A stretch of 64,000 bases of DNA, from the NCBI GenBank assembly GCA_012064415.1, contig SSNU01000247.1:930629-994628 (forward strand), written 5' to 3'. Both the position numbers and the translations under genes were made by a program. The stretch comes from Gyrodactylus bullatarudis. Lineage: Eukaryota; Platyhelminthes; Monogenea; Gyrodactylidea; Gyrodactylidae. Within the stretch, counting starts at the first letter, position 1, and the number at the start of each line of letters is the position of its first letter. Below are positions 11,939 to 21,840 of this stretch, piece by piece. Under the pieces are notes generated by a model, which saw only the letters and a program-made list of their open reading frames with translations, searched no databases and was not told the DNA's origin.

Positions 11939-12676
11939 ATGAATATATTCAGATTAGTCGGAGATCTCTCCCATTTTATTGCTATTGTCATTCTTCTCTT
12001 GAAGATCTGGAAAACTAGGAGTTGCTCCGGTAATTTAACCATAAATATAATTTTTAAAATCTGTTTTATTAATAATTTATTATTTTCAAAACAGGACTTT
12101 CTGGTAAGAGCCAAGCTGTTTTCGCCATTGTGTTCACCACACGTTATTTGGATTTATTCACTCACTATGTGTCTGCCTATAATTCTATCGCCAAAATACT
12201 TTTCCTTGCCTCATCGTACATAACCATATATTTCTTGTTCAAAAAATTCAAAGCAACTTATGACAGCAACCATGATACATTTCCTATTCTTTTCCTGATA
12301 GCTCCATGTGGAATACTAAGCCTTCTGGTTAATCATCATTTTGCCCCAATCGAGGTAAGTTTTTCCTTTATTTCGAATATCCTTTCAGATCTTGTGGACT
12401 TTCTCCATTTATCTGGAATCTGTAGCGATACTCCCTCAACTTTTCATGATTTCAAAGACCCATGAGGCAGAAATAATCACATCTCATTATTTATTCGCTC
12501 TTGGCTCGTATCGTGGACTTTACATTTTGAATTGGATCTATAGATACTACACTGAAGGTTTTATTGATTTCATCGCTGTTGCTGCTGGGATTGTACAAAC
12601 ACTACTGTATATCGACTTCTTTTATCTCTACATAACCAAGGTGATTAAAGGACGGGCCTTCAGTCTTCCTGCTTGA
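11939..12676 (+). CDS. KDELR: ER lumen protein-retaining (KDEL) receptor
   Basis: This seven-transmembrane receptor cycles between Golgi and ER and retrieves soluble ER proteins bearing C-terminal KDEL-type signals. Exons 11939-12029, 12095-12354 and 12389-12676 give 639 nt, exactly 212 aa, the usual KDELR length. The start [13 protein letters not shown], the blocks [13 protein letters not shown] and [18 protein letters not shown], and the C-terminal [11 protein letters not shown] are near-invariant family features. Introns are 65 and 34 nt; the second has a plain GTAAGT donor. It starts 303 bp downstream of KMT2 on the same strand. A single conserved housekeeping gene with no anomaly. Confidence 0.97.
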
Positions 12677-13380
12677 TCATTAAAAGTATTTTATCTAAAT
12701 TTATTATACATTTTTCTAATACAACAACATAACTATTCCTATTTTCCATAATTTCCAATATACTCTTATGTATTAATATTTAAGCATATATTCACTGAAC
12801 TTAAGAAAAAGTCAATTTTTCTCTCCACTCAATACTCCCCATTTCTACTTTTCATATGAATGAAAAAATATGGCCAAAAAAATAATAAATTTTATTGTAA
12901 ATACCCAAAAGCCTATAGAATAATTTATCAAATTACACTGCTCCAATCTCTACTCACTGGAAATTTCCTCTTAATATATTTTATATATGCTCAGATTTCA
13001 TGAGTGAATACCTGACGATTTTTATGGTTATTTATTTATTTAAAAAAAATAAACTTAGCTATAATCTTTATTACTACTATGATCTTTCCTTCTATTGCTA
13101 TCTATCTTATCAAAGAACTCTCAATTCATAGCAAAATTCATTTCGATTTATTATATTCTTTAGGTCTCGGTTTTTATTGATAATCAGATCATACAATATA
13201 TCTATAATATATTAGCAAGTAGAAATGTATATGTAACTTTTTATACACACACAATTTTATAAATGTCATTTTGAATTGAGGCTGGCAGGTGATGATTTCT
13301 CATTCTTCAACGCAAATTTTCATATTTGATTGTACAACATTTGAGAGTAAAGTAGAAAGCAACCACCTGAGCAATCATCT
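12677..13380. other. Convergent intergenic stretch
   Basis: This AT-rich spacer lies between the 3' ends of the KDEL receptor (+) and haspin (-). It should hold both 3' UTRs. I see no further gene, RNA or structured repeat. Confidence 0.6.
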
Positions 13381-14925
13381 TCAGAGACTACGACAATTGT
13401 CAAAGTAGAAATTTTTCTCTACAAAATCTTGGCAACCGGTATACTGACTATTGAGAATAGTGTCATAGAGCGCTCTCAACTCTGATTCAATAGGTTTCAT
13501 ATCAGGATCTCTCCTAGGATAGACAGTCTCGTTGAGCATTTTTTCTAGGAGATAATGCAGCCAATAGAGATTGGTGACTGGGTGGTAATCTTTCCATTTG
13601 TTATTGTTGAGATCTCTCATCATTCGATAGATTTCCATTTGATAGTCGCCTTCGCCCTCGAAAATTTCTGGAGAGTCGCTCATGTCAACGTATACGACAT
13701 TCTTTTCAGCAAATATACGAGAGACCGTAAAATCAATGATAGATACCCGGAGACCATAAGTGTAAACACTATAACGGACGCCGTTGACTTTGTAAAGTAG
13801 TTTCTCAGACCTAGTCGGTCTGATGAGAATATTATTCCAATGCAAGTCGCGGTGTTCAAATTGAAATTCAATTTCAGCAGCGGCCAAAGACAAAGCAACC
13901 TGTTCAAATACTGATTTAGCTTCCAAGCAAGAGGTGAACTTGAATGAAGAGAGAGGAACCCCACCGTATTCAAACTCGAGAACTAGCCATTCTTGGCTAT
14001 CAGGTAGGAAATCTAGGCATTCATTTTCAGAGCCAAACTTTTTTTGATACTCATTCCATTTGGCGACAATAAAATCTGGCAATTTGCCTACAACCAGCGT
14101 TGATTTTTTCATTTGAATAAAATTGAAAGACCTATTTTTGACAAACTGATATGAGAGGGAGGTTAATCTATTGGAAACGAATACTTCAGGATATACATCA
14201 GCATAGGTCATCTGATCTTCCCCGTTGACAAGCTCCTTTCCATTAACGGGGAATATTTTGATAACTCTGTGCTTTGATAGGACACGAAAGACCTCACCAT
14301 ACACACCTTCACCGATCTTGACGAAATCTTCTCCATTCTCGTCAGCAAAATATTGTTCGAATGAAATAATTTCATTTTGTTTGCATATCTCAAGTAATTG
14401 TTTTCTAGGGTCAGAACTTAGAGATTGATTCAGACAACTCTCATTTAGGGAAGGAGATTCATCCATAGATTCATCTGGCCCAAGATTGAGCTCAATCTTT
14501 CGATTATTAGCATGCTTCTTTTTGGCCTGTTTATCAGTCTTGGAGATCACAGAAAAGTTAAGCTTGGTATTTTCATAGGTCATGTCAGCTGAATGAGGAG
14601 TTTCGTCAACAGAGGTACTTTCTGTGTCAAATATACTAGAGGATTCTCTGCTGCATGATTGAGATAACTGACCGGGACACTTCGCAGAAGAAGAGTAACT
14701 CAATTTACGCTTCCTCGTCTTTTTAGGGGAAGCAACAATGGGTGTTGATTTCACACTTGCATTGTCAGGCAAATTTTTTACAAATTTATTGGGTTTTGGC
14801 TTACGGATGGTATTAGATCGAAGACTCCTACGTCGATCAATTGTCTTTTTAGTCGAAACTACTTTGTCTACTGCATTTGCTCGGTTAACAACTTCGATTG
14901 TATTTCGTTTACTTCTGAGATTCAT
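13381..14925 (-). CDS. HASPIN: Haspin-type serine/threonine kinase
   Basis: Haspin phosphorylates histone H3 threonine 3 in mitosis, which recruits the chromosomal passenger complex. The gene is a single 514-codon exon starting at the ATG complement of 14923-14925. The first 200 residues are basic and Ser/Lys-rich with nuclear-localisation-like runs (RRRSLRS, KKTRKRK). The divergent kinase domain follows: Gly-rich loop GEGVYGEVF (204-214), lysine in RVIKIF (about 223), catalytic HRDLHWNNIL (358-367), and IIDFTVSR (396-403) where haspins carry D-[YF]-T instead of DFG. The haspin-specific block EGEGDYQMEIYRMM, then NNKWKDYHPVTN and WLHYL, completes it. It is intronless while its neighbours are heavily spliced. 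It is divergent from bL9m. Confidence 0.95.
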   Translation of the reverse strand: MNLRSKRNTIEVVNRANAVDKVVSTKKTIDRRRSLRSNTIRKPKPNKFVKNLPDNASVKSTPIVASPKKTRKRKLSYSSSAKCPGQLSQSCSRESSSIFDTESTSVDETPHSADMTYENTKLNFSVISKTDKQAKKKHANNRKIELNLGPDESMDESPSLNESCLNQSLSSDPRKQLLEICKQNEIISFEQYFADENGEDFVKIGEGVYGEVFRVLSKHRVIKIFPVNGKELVNGEDQMTYADVYPEVFVSNRLTSLSYQFVKNRSFNFIQMKKSTLVVGKLPDFIVAKWNEYQKKFGSENECLDFLPDSQEWLVLEFEYGGVPLSSFKFTSCLEAKSVFEQVALSLAAAEIEFQFEHRDLHWNNILIRPTRSEKLLYKVNGVRYSVYTYGLRVSIIDFTVSRIFAEKNVVYVDMSDSPEIFEGEGDYQMEIYRMMRDLNNNKWKDYHPVTNLYWLHYLLEKMLNETVYPRRDPDMKPIESELRALYDTILNSQYTGCQDFVEKNFYFDNCRSL

Positions 14926-15156
14926 GGTCTAGACAAGATTATAAATAACTGATGCAAAAACGTACATATATTTTTTCTAGCTTGCTCATGAATTCTTTAT
15001 CAACATCAGTTATATAATTATGTATGGCTTTGAATGGATTTAGTAAAACTTGAAAGAAACTAAAAATTACATTCATTCAAATTGACAAAATCATCAAAAC
15101 AAGTTTTGAACTTTGGAAGTTTCATTAGTTTAGTTAAGGTGCAGTTTCGAAATAAA
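14926..15156. promoter_or_regulatory. Shared divergent promoter region, haspin / bL9m
   Basis: This 231 bp interval lies between two divergent start codons. No specific element was recognised; the role is inferred from layout. Confidence 0.45.
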
Positions 15157-15909
15157 ATGATTTTTGTCAATCTTGTTTTGCGTCGATACAAGCCCACTTT
15201 TAACGAGTACTTTCCCTGCAAACCCAGTTACACGAGATCCTTGGGTTTTAACAAGATTTCTCCCCATAAAATCTACAAAGTTGATGAGAAATATGAAAAT
15301 AATCAAATTCTTAAGGTTTATCTTAAAAAAGATATTCTTGGATTAGGCAAGTGTGGTCAGGAGGTCAAGGTACATCAAACATGGTTTTGGCGCTATCTCT
15401 ACTTGGAAGACTTTGCCTCACTTTCTCCTATTCGGCCGATTGAAACAGAATTCCAGGAGCAATCTTCATTCGCTTATGATTATAAAATGTTCAATCTCTT
15501 GAATACTCTCAATTTTTATATTCCAATGAGCTCAAAGAATCCTTGGACATTGAATTGTTCACATGTCCGCTTAGCATTTCTCAGAATGAACATATCCGTT
15601 GATGAAGACAACATCATTCTTCCTGATAAGGAAATTAACAACACCCAGCAAAGTCCATTCTCCATAAAAATTAGAATAAATGAGAGATTTATAGCCAATG
15701 TGACTTCGCAAATCTATTATATTCAAAAATTTGATAAGAACACCTGTAGCTATCCACCTCTTGATAATGGGCATAGGAAACTAAAGCTTGACGATTGGAT
15801 TCGACCCATACCCAACGAAGAATTAATGCAAATTAAAAATGATGAATTTACTTATAAGCCAGTTTATTTAAGCAAAGCTGTTAGAGATAAACCCATAAAA
15901 ATAGCCTAA
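15157..15909 (+). CDS. MRPL9: Mitochondrial large-subunit ribosomal protein bL9m
   Basis: This is a structural protein of the mitochondrial large ribosomal subunit. I start it at the first ATG in the open frame, giving 250 aa. The N-terminus MIFVNLVLRRYKPTF is hydrophobic and arginine-containing, like a mitochondrial presequence. The L9 signature follows: LKVYLKKDILGLGKCGQEVKVHQTWF has the bacterial L9 pattern V-x-L-x-x-[DE]-x-x-G-L-G-x-x-G, interrupted here by a few substitutions, then a segment where bacterial L9 has ARNYLIPxGxA. The frame is open upstream to about 15082 but without an ATG. The C-terminal 150 residues match only weakly, as is common for mitochondrial L9. NSUN4 follows immediately on the same strand. 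Confidence 0.85.
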   Translation: MIFVNLVLRRYKPTFNEYFPCKPSYTRSLGFNKISPHKIYKVDEKYENNQILKVYLKKDILGLGKCGQEVKVHQTWFWRYLYLEDFASLSPIRPIETEFQEQSSFAYDYKMFNLLNTLNFYIPMSSKNPWTLNCSHVRLAFLRMNISVDEDNIILPDKEINNTQQSPFSIKIRINERFIANVTSQIYYIQKFDKNTCSYPPLDNGHRKLKLDDWIRPIPNEELMQIKNDEFTYKPVYLSKAVRDKPIKIA

Positions 15910-15937
15910 TTTTGTTAATAATGCTGTTCTAAATATA

Positions 15938-15943
15938 AATAAA
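15938..15943 (+). terminator. Polyadenylation signal of bL9m
   Basis: AATAAA lies 29 nt after the bL9m stop and only about 60 nt before the NSUN4 reading frame. Confidence 0.5.
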
Positions 15944-16004
15944 AATATTTATTTCTAGATTCGAAAGAAAATATGTTTTTCTCCCTCATCACAACGAAAA
16001 AAAC

Positions 16005-19000
16005 TTGAAAATTAAACTATTCTTAACTTTTCCACAGATAATTAGAGGAGTGACAAGAAACTTTTCCAAGATTCGTTCGATCAAGGAAATTCTACAATCT
16101 CCCTACAAGATAAACTGCCGTTATTCTGAGGAAAGTCAGAAATGGATATTCACACAGCAATCATTAGAGAGTAATAATCTTGCGGCTTTGAAACACTTTG
16201 ATAACTATTACGGCCAAGTTTATGGCAACACAACCTGGCTCCCCGTACGAACTGCCATGTTATTGACTTCTGGGAAAGTGGCCTTATCAAATAATCTTTG
16301 CTTTAATGGGAACCGATTGACCAATAGTCTAGGATACATAAATGTTGTCGAGAGACTCTCAAAATTGGCCAGCAAGTTCAAAGTCAACACGTCGATAAAT
16401 GTTGAGAAGATTGATGATTACCAAGTAAATTTAATTCTGAACCATCTAACTACTCTTGAGTATTTATTAAAATTATTTTTACATTATTAAAGGAATCTAC
16501 CTTCAAATTGACCTCGCAAACTGGAGGTGAATTCATGCCCGTTACCGAGTTCATTTCTGATTCCCCCTTTTACTCAGACAGAAACTTTGAAGATCCTTCC
16601 AACATTTCTACTCTTTCTCCTTCATCAGTTAACATAGAATCTAATGAAGATTTCCAAGTGGACCCTGATACTGGAACATGGAAGTTGTTCAGTAAACTCG
16701 AAGCACTCAGAGTATTTGGACAGCCCATCGGTACAATACCTGCACTATTCGAACCTCCTCAGATTGTTGATAATCATATTGACTACTATCCATTAGATTT
16801 ATACTCTGTATTCAGTGTTTTATTAATGGGCATCAGTAAAAATGACATTGTTCTTGATTTGTGTGCTGCACCGGGTGGAAAAACCTTGACTATTCTCAAC
16901 ACTCTTTTGCCTAGTAAGTCAGGTTCCGTATCTTACAGAATATCTTCACGTTCTTAACCCTTTCATCAACCAAATTAGATAATTTGTAAAATAATTACAC
17001 TGATTCCGAATCTGAATTCGGTTTTGTAAGCTAACTTATCACTTAAGAAACTTTAGTTAGCACCAGTGAATATCAATCTTTTGAAATTATACAAAATCTT
17101 GTAGTTTTCCGAGTGTCCTTCCTAATCAGGGCTGAACAAAGTATTTTAACTATAAAACCAATAACTTGAGAGCTAAGTAAAAACCTAGTTTAATGACGCT
17201 AGACATTGTTTCAGCATCAATACAATACAAGAAGTCTCAATAGTCTGTAAAAATAATACACATTTAATCATATTTATGGGGATAAAATTAATTCATCTAT
17301 TGAATAACTACACTGAATTTCACATGTCTGTGAGGAATTCATGAAATAAATTTCTATACACATCACTTGATGGCTCGGTAAAGAGACACCTGTATAAATC
17401 GATAGTAATCCACTAGTTGAAAATTGCATAGTCTTTCTTTCACGAATCAGGTGAATACTACTTCTATTCACCAAATACATTCCTCCCCGCCTCCCTCAAT
17501 CTCATATTGACAAACTATTAGAGAATTTCTTTTCTTCCCTTCCGTTTAAAACAGAATTCTTGAAAAAAACTTGAATCGACACAGGCAACATATTAGTTTG
17601 AGTGACACGTTTTCTTCTTATCAAGAACATAATTTCTGCATACATATATCGGATTTTGTTACAAAAATAGTGCTATTTTTAGATGGGAATCTACAGAATC
17701 TGACTTGACTAAATTGCAACAAAAGTCCTAAATAATAATTATAATCTACAAGGGATCTAGATAAGTTCGACAATAAACAATTAGGAAATTTACACTTGCA
17801 GTATCATTTTCTTCGTTTATTTCATTTACAGTTTTTTTGCAAAATATTGCCAGGTTAAGATTGGAAAAATATTAGTAGTATGATAAAAATTTAAAAAAAA
17901 AATAACGTGAAATGATACTGTGTCAGTAAATTTTCATTACACAGTCATACAAATCGGACTTTTTTTTTCTACTCAATAATATTTTCCACTTTTGTAGAGA
18001 ATTTTTCGCTGATTTCAGATATGTGCTTCTTAAAAAATTCTACAATAGAGTTTTCGAGTTATTCGGTAAAAACTGAAAACATGACTTGCAGTGCTTTGCT
18101 TTTCAATAGAGAAAAACATGAATGAGATAGAGAGACAAAAATTGCATAATCTTGTTCAGGAATAAATTCTCAACAAAAGAGTAGAAGGAAACTTTCCCTT
18201 AACTACTCTAGTTTCTGAGCTATCTAATGTCCAAGTTAAAAATTTACCCATTTATCTCGAAAATCCTCAATGGAGAAAAGTATTCCCATTTAAGAAATAG
18301 AGGCCTCGAATTTTAAGAATTCTACGCTGTAAAAAGAGATTTAATTTATTGTGAAAATGCAATTCAGCTACTTGAAAGACTCTCTTTCGATACAACGATT
18401 GAAAACTGGCGATTATTCATTGATAGATCAGTTAATAGTCTGAAATTCATATTACTTAGTAATGGTAATTTATTTCCTCCAGTTATTCTCGCCTATTCAA
18501 GAAAACTAAAGGAGACTTATGAAAACTTTGAAGAAATTTTTTATTTAACCAATTATAAGAGCTTCAATTGGATGGTATAGCTGATTTTAAAGTAATTAAT
18601 ATTATATGTGGACTAAATCAATCAGGAAATCTCAAACATCCTTGTCACATTTGCACCTTTAACGCTAAAGATAAAACTAGAAATTTTAAGCGGATTAGAT
18701 GGCCAACACGAAATACATTTATTGAGGGCTATAATCAAATCAGAAAGCCTCTTATTAGAAAGGATAAAATCCTTCCCCCACCACTTCACATAATGCTTGG
18801 TATTTACAATCAAATATCTAAAAATTTATCAATCTCTGCTCTTATGTACATCTCCCGGAAATATCCATCACTAACTGCGGTGAAAATAAAAAATGGTGTT
18901 CTTATTGGTCCTAGAGTTAAAAAAATAGTAAAAGATAGAAAATTCAGAAGATTTCTTTCACCTAAAGAAAATCCTGTAATAGAATCCTTTTCAAATCTTA

Positions 19001-21840
19001 TTGATGATTTCTTCGGCAGAAAGAAGAATCCAAATTATAAGAATCTTGTCAAAAAATTCTTGGAAAATTATGAAGAGCTGGGATGCAACATGACAGTAAA
19101 AGTTCATCACCTGTTATGTCATTTGAATACTTCGATCTTCTTAGTATTAGTTTGAGTTATTAGGGATATACAATCACGACAAATTTTTGTTGGTGTGTGA
19201 TCTCTTATATCAATAGATAGTCCAAAATTCAAAAATGCTTTTTCTTTAATATTGTCTGTCACTGAGAAGCAAGGCTTTTTGTGAGTTGCAAATAGTCCAC
19301 ATACAATGCAAAAGTTAGCTCGATTAGCATGACAGGAATGACGTGTGGAGTTCATGATGAAGCAAAAAAATGATCATTGAATAAAAAATCATCAATGAAA
19401 TAAATTACTACGACTGCCATCTTCGTTCTGATTTTTAGGTTTCAAAAAATAGAGATTTGTCAATAAAAATATTTTACAGAAGCATAATTTTCGAAAAAAT
19501 TTTTACGCTTTTGATACTTCAAGGTCTTCTGCATCCGAATTGAGGTGGATTTTTTCCCTACGAGATGCTTAAAAAGGCATAAAATTGAGGATTTTCGAGA
19601 TAAACGGGTAAATTTTTAACTTGGACATTAGATAGCTCAGAAACTAGAGTAGTTAAGGGAAAGTTTCCTTCTACTCTTTTGTTGAGAATTTATTCCTGAA
19701 CAAGATTATGCAATTTTTGTCTCTCTATCTCATTCATGTTTTTCTCTATTGAAAAGCAAAGCACTGCAAGTCATGTTTTCAGTTTTTACCGAATAACTCG
19801 AAAACTCTATTGTAGAATTTTTTAAGAAGCACATATCTGAAATCAGCGAAAAATTCTCTACAAAAGTGGAAAATATTATTGAGTAGAAAAAAAAGTCCGA
19901 TTTGTATGACTGTGTTATCATTGATACTGAAAGTGAAAGGATATATTGGTCTATTATACTGTTTCTGAAATTATATTATCTTTCGATACTGATGAAGAAA
20001 ATAAAATAAATAATGATACTGTAAGTGTAAAAAAACATCGGTCTATTATACTGTAAATGAAATAAACGAAAAAAATGATACTGCAAGTGTAAATTTCCCT
20101 AAATAATTACAGGGTTTCTTTTTGAAATTAACCCTTAAGTCCTACTCGGTAATTTCTATCACATATCATTTCAGCAACGCATTATTATTTATTAATCTCC
20201 TGGAATACACAAAAATCTCTTTGCTATTTTTCTAAAGAATTAGTTTTTATTTAAAACGTTTTTTTGAAAATATATTTCCTAAGGTCATAGATGAAATCTA
20301 AGATAACTAGTAATCATACCCGTAGAATTCAAATATGCAATCACCTGAACTCTATCTGCTAAATCTTCAAAGGTAACCTGTTTCTGCTTCAAAAAATGAC
20401 CCAATTATTCATCGATAACTCCTGAACTAAAAGGATAACTGCATTAAAACAGTTTTAGATTTGTAATCAGCGCATTCACGAACCATAGGATAGACAGAAG
20501 ATGGAATGCGAGTCTTGAAAAAAAATTCTCTATGAATTTAAGGGATAAAAACTGTAATTTTTCCAAAAGATACTTGATGAAATCATTAATTTTGACAGAG
20601 AAATTAGTCTGTGTTGAGAAATCCCTCTCGAGAATGTCTCGCCTTGAAAATGTCCTTCAGGCTTATGGATTCCTTGACAACTACAAAGAAATTGAATCTT
20701 ATATTTCATCCGACTTTAATGGTTACAAGGGAAAATTCGACAAAGTTCTCGTTGACGTGCCCTGCTCCACAGATCGTGAATCCATACAAAACCAAGAGGG
20801 CAGCATTTTCAGTAAGGGTCGTGGCAAGGAACGCAATAAACTTCCAAACGTTCAAAGAAATTTGTTGTTGTGAGTTATTCAGAAAATAATAACGTTACTA
20901 CTTGATTAAAAAATGATGCGCTGTTCTTCTCTTCTTCAGTACAGCAGCAACTGTTTTATTATTAAACTAAAATCTGAATTCAGTTTCCGTTAGAACGGCC
21001 ATTTCGGCTCTAAATTATGATGGATATCTAGGTGGTTGTTCGATATAAATTAAATTAAATTAATTAAATTTTTTTCTATAAATTATAACTCTCTACCTCA
21101 GTATTCTAAATCCAATGAGCGTCGAAAATTCATTATTATTAGCCAATGAGGAATAAGCTCAATCTTTCTTCTTTAAACCTTCATAAGATAATTTCATCTA
21201 GAATAGAACTCCCATGAAATATTTAATTTTTGCTTTCTGTAATCTGCCTCATGAGCTTTAATATGTAATAAACTCGTGACATGATGAAATCCGCCTTTGC
21301 ACGAATAGTAATACGAACCATGTGGCGACTTGAGATCATCTTCTCACACCTTTTTCTTTTGGCTTGAGCGAACCTTTATGAACTAAACTAACGGAGTTTT
21401 TCTTGGAAATAATATTGGTAAAATTCAACCCAGTAGTGTTGAATAAAATGTATGGATAAAAACTAATTCTCAAATCTGTTACAAATCAGTATAATTGGAT
21501 AACTTGCCTGCTTCTTCTTTTAAATAGAAAGGGGCTAAGTCACTTGAAGGTTGGTGGATCTCTTGTATATAGCACGTGTACACTGTCCCCTGCTCAAAAT
21601 GAGAATGTCATCCAAGAGGCCCTCGAAATGACCCGAGCTGCACCAGAGACTTTTGGAGAGTTTTGCATTCAAGATCTATCTCCCTTTGTTAAATTGGCCA
21701 ATCAGTTCAAGGCCTTGGGTACTATTAGAGCAAGACGTGTATTCAACCCTGACAATTTACCCCTTGGCATCATCTTCCTGCCAACTATTTCAGCAAACTA
21801 TGGGCCAGCCTTTGTATCAAAAATTAAAAGAATAAATTGA
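16005..21840 (+). CDS. NSUN4: NSUN4-like mitochondrial rRNA cytosine-5 methyltransferase
   Basis: NSUN4 makes 5-methylcytosine in the small mitoribosomal rRNA and takes part in mitoribosome assembly. Exons 16005-16424, 16493-16913, 20599-20869 and 21528-21840 give 474 codons plus stop. Motifs: ALKHFDNYYGQVYG near the N-terminus, SAM-binding DLCAAPGGKT in exon 2, DVPCSTDRES with the PC motif cysteine in exon 3, and the catalytic cysteine in VYSTCTLSPAQNE in exon 4. The frame is open at its 5' end but has no ATG: 16005 is TTG and the frame runs upstream to about 15938 without one. A short upstream first exon, a non-ATG start or a sequence error must explain this. Intron 2 (3685 nt) hosts a long-TIR transposon. 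Confidence 0.88.
16993..17041. repeat. Dispersed palindromic repeat, copy 1
   Basis: A segment containing GATTCCGAATCTGAATTCGG, then TTTTGTAAGC, lies in NSUN4 intron 2 and recurs with few changes at 51273-51330. The core is a near-palindrome around GAATTC. It is likely the edge of a dispersed element. Confidence 0.75.
17784..18271 (+). repeat. Left terminal inverted repeat of the long-TIR element
   Basis: The left arm pairs with 19584-20098. The outer 50 bp and the inner 330 bp match well. The piece between them (about 17835-17935) has diverged from the right arm. Confidence 0.85.
18319..19155 (+). pseudogene. Broken transposase-like ORF of the long-TIR element
   Basis: Two overlapping frames form one protein with a break near 18575, where a TAG follows NWMV and the next frame resumes with GIADFKVINIICGL. 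Recognisable blocks are NWRLFIDRSVNSLK, LLSNGNLFPP, LKETYENFEE, HPCHICTF, LPPPLHIMLGIYNQ, GVLIGPRVKKI and YEELGCNMTVKVH. From memory, these match a poorly characterised ORF family found in many arthropod and cnidarian genomes; I could not check this. The HPCHIC pair may bind zinc. The frame break and lack of a convincing start make it a dead or damaged copy. Confidence 0.65.
19119..19355 (-). pseudogene. Cys-rich N-terminal module of the same element family, inverted
   Basis: This 78-residue ORF has CIVCGLF near its start and ICRDCISL near its end, with FLNFGLSI between them: a two-pair zinc-binding layout. I recall similar modules at the N-terminus of the protein family matched by the neighbouring plus-strand ORF. 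Here it lies on the opposite strand and overlaps that ORF tail to tail by 37 nt. That suggests an internal inversion or an unusual two-gene element. Confidence 0.5.
19584..20098 (-). repeat. Right terminal inverted repeat with subterminal motifs
   Basis: This arm pairs with 17784-18271. Between 19921 and 20090 it holds about four copies of a GATACTG-type motif, three followed by a variant of NAAGTG, and two copies of GGTCTATTATACTGT. Such subterminal repeats are typical transposase binding sites. Confidence 0.75.

Larger units (their letters stand above)
17784..20098. mobile_element. Long-TIR DNA transposon in NSUN4 intron 2
   Basis: A 2.3 kb unit is bounded by inverted copies of GGAAATTTACACTTGCAG. 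The inverted arms extend about 490-515 bp with interruptions and match almost perfectly for some 330 bp (about 17940-18271 against 19584-19915). Between the arms are a broken transposase-like ORF (+) and a Cys-rich ORF (-). The right arm carries repeated subterminal motifs. Flanks are TTA on the left and CTAA on the right, so a short TA-type target duplication is possible but not proven. It sits in an intron in a transcribed gene. The superfamily is not assigned. Confidence 0.8.

Noticed and set aside
18568..19155. Host gene inside NSUN4 intron 2
   Set aside because: It lies between long inverted repeats, has a frame break at its start and resembles mobile-element proteins.
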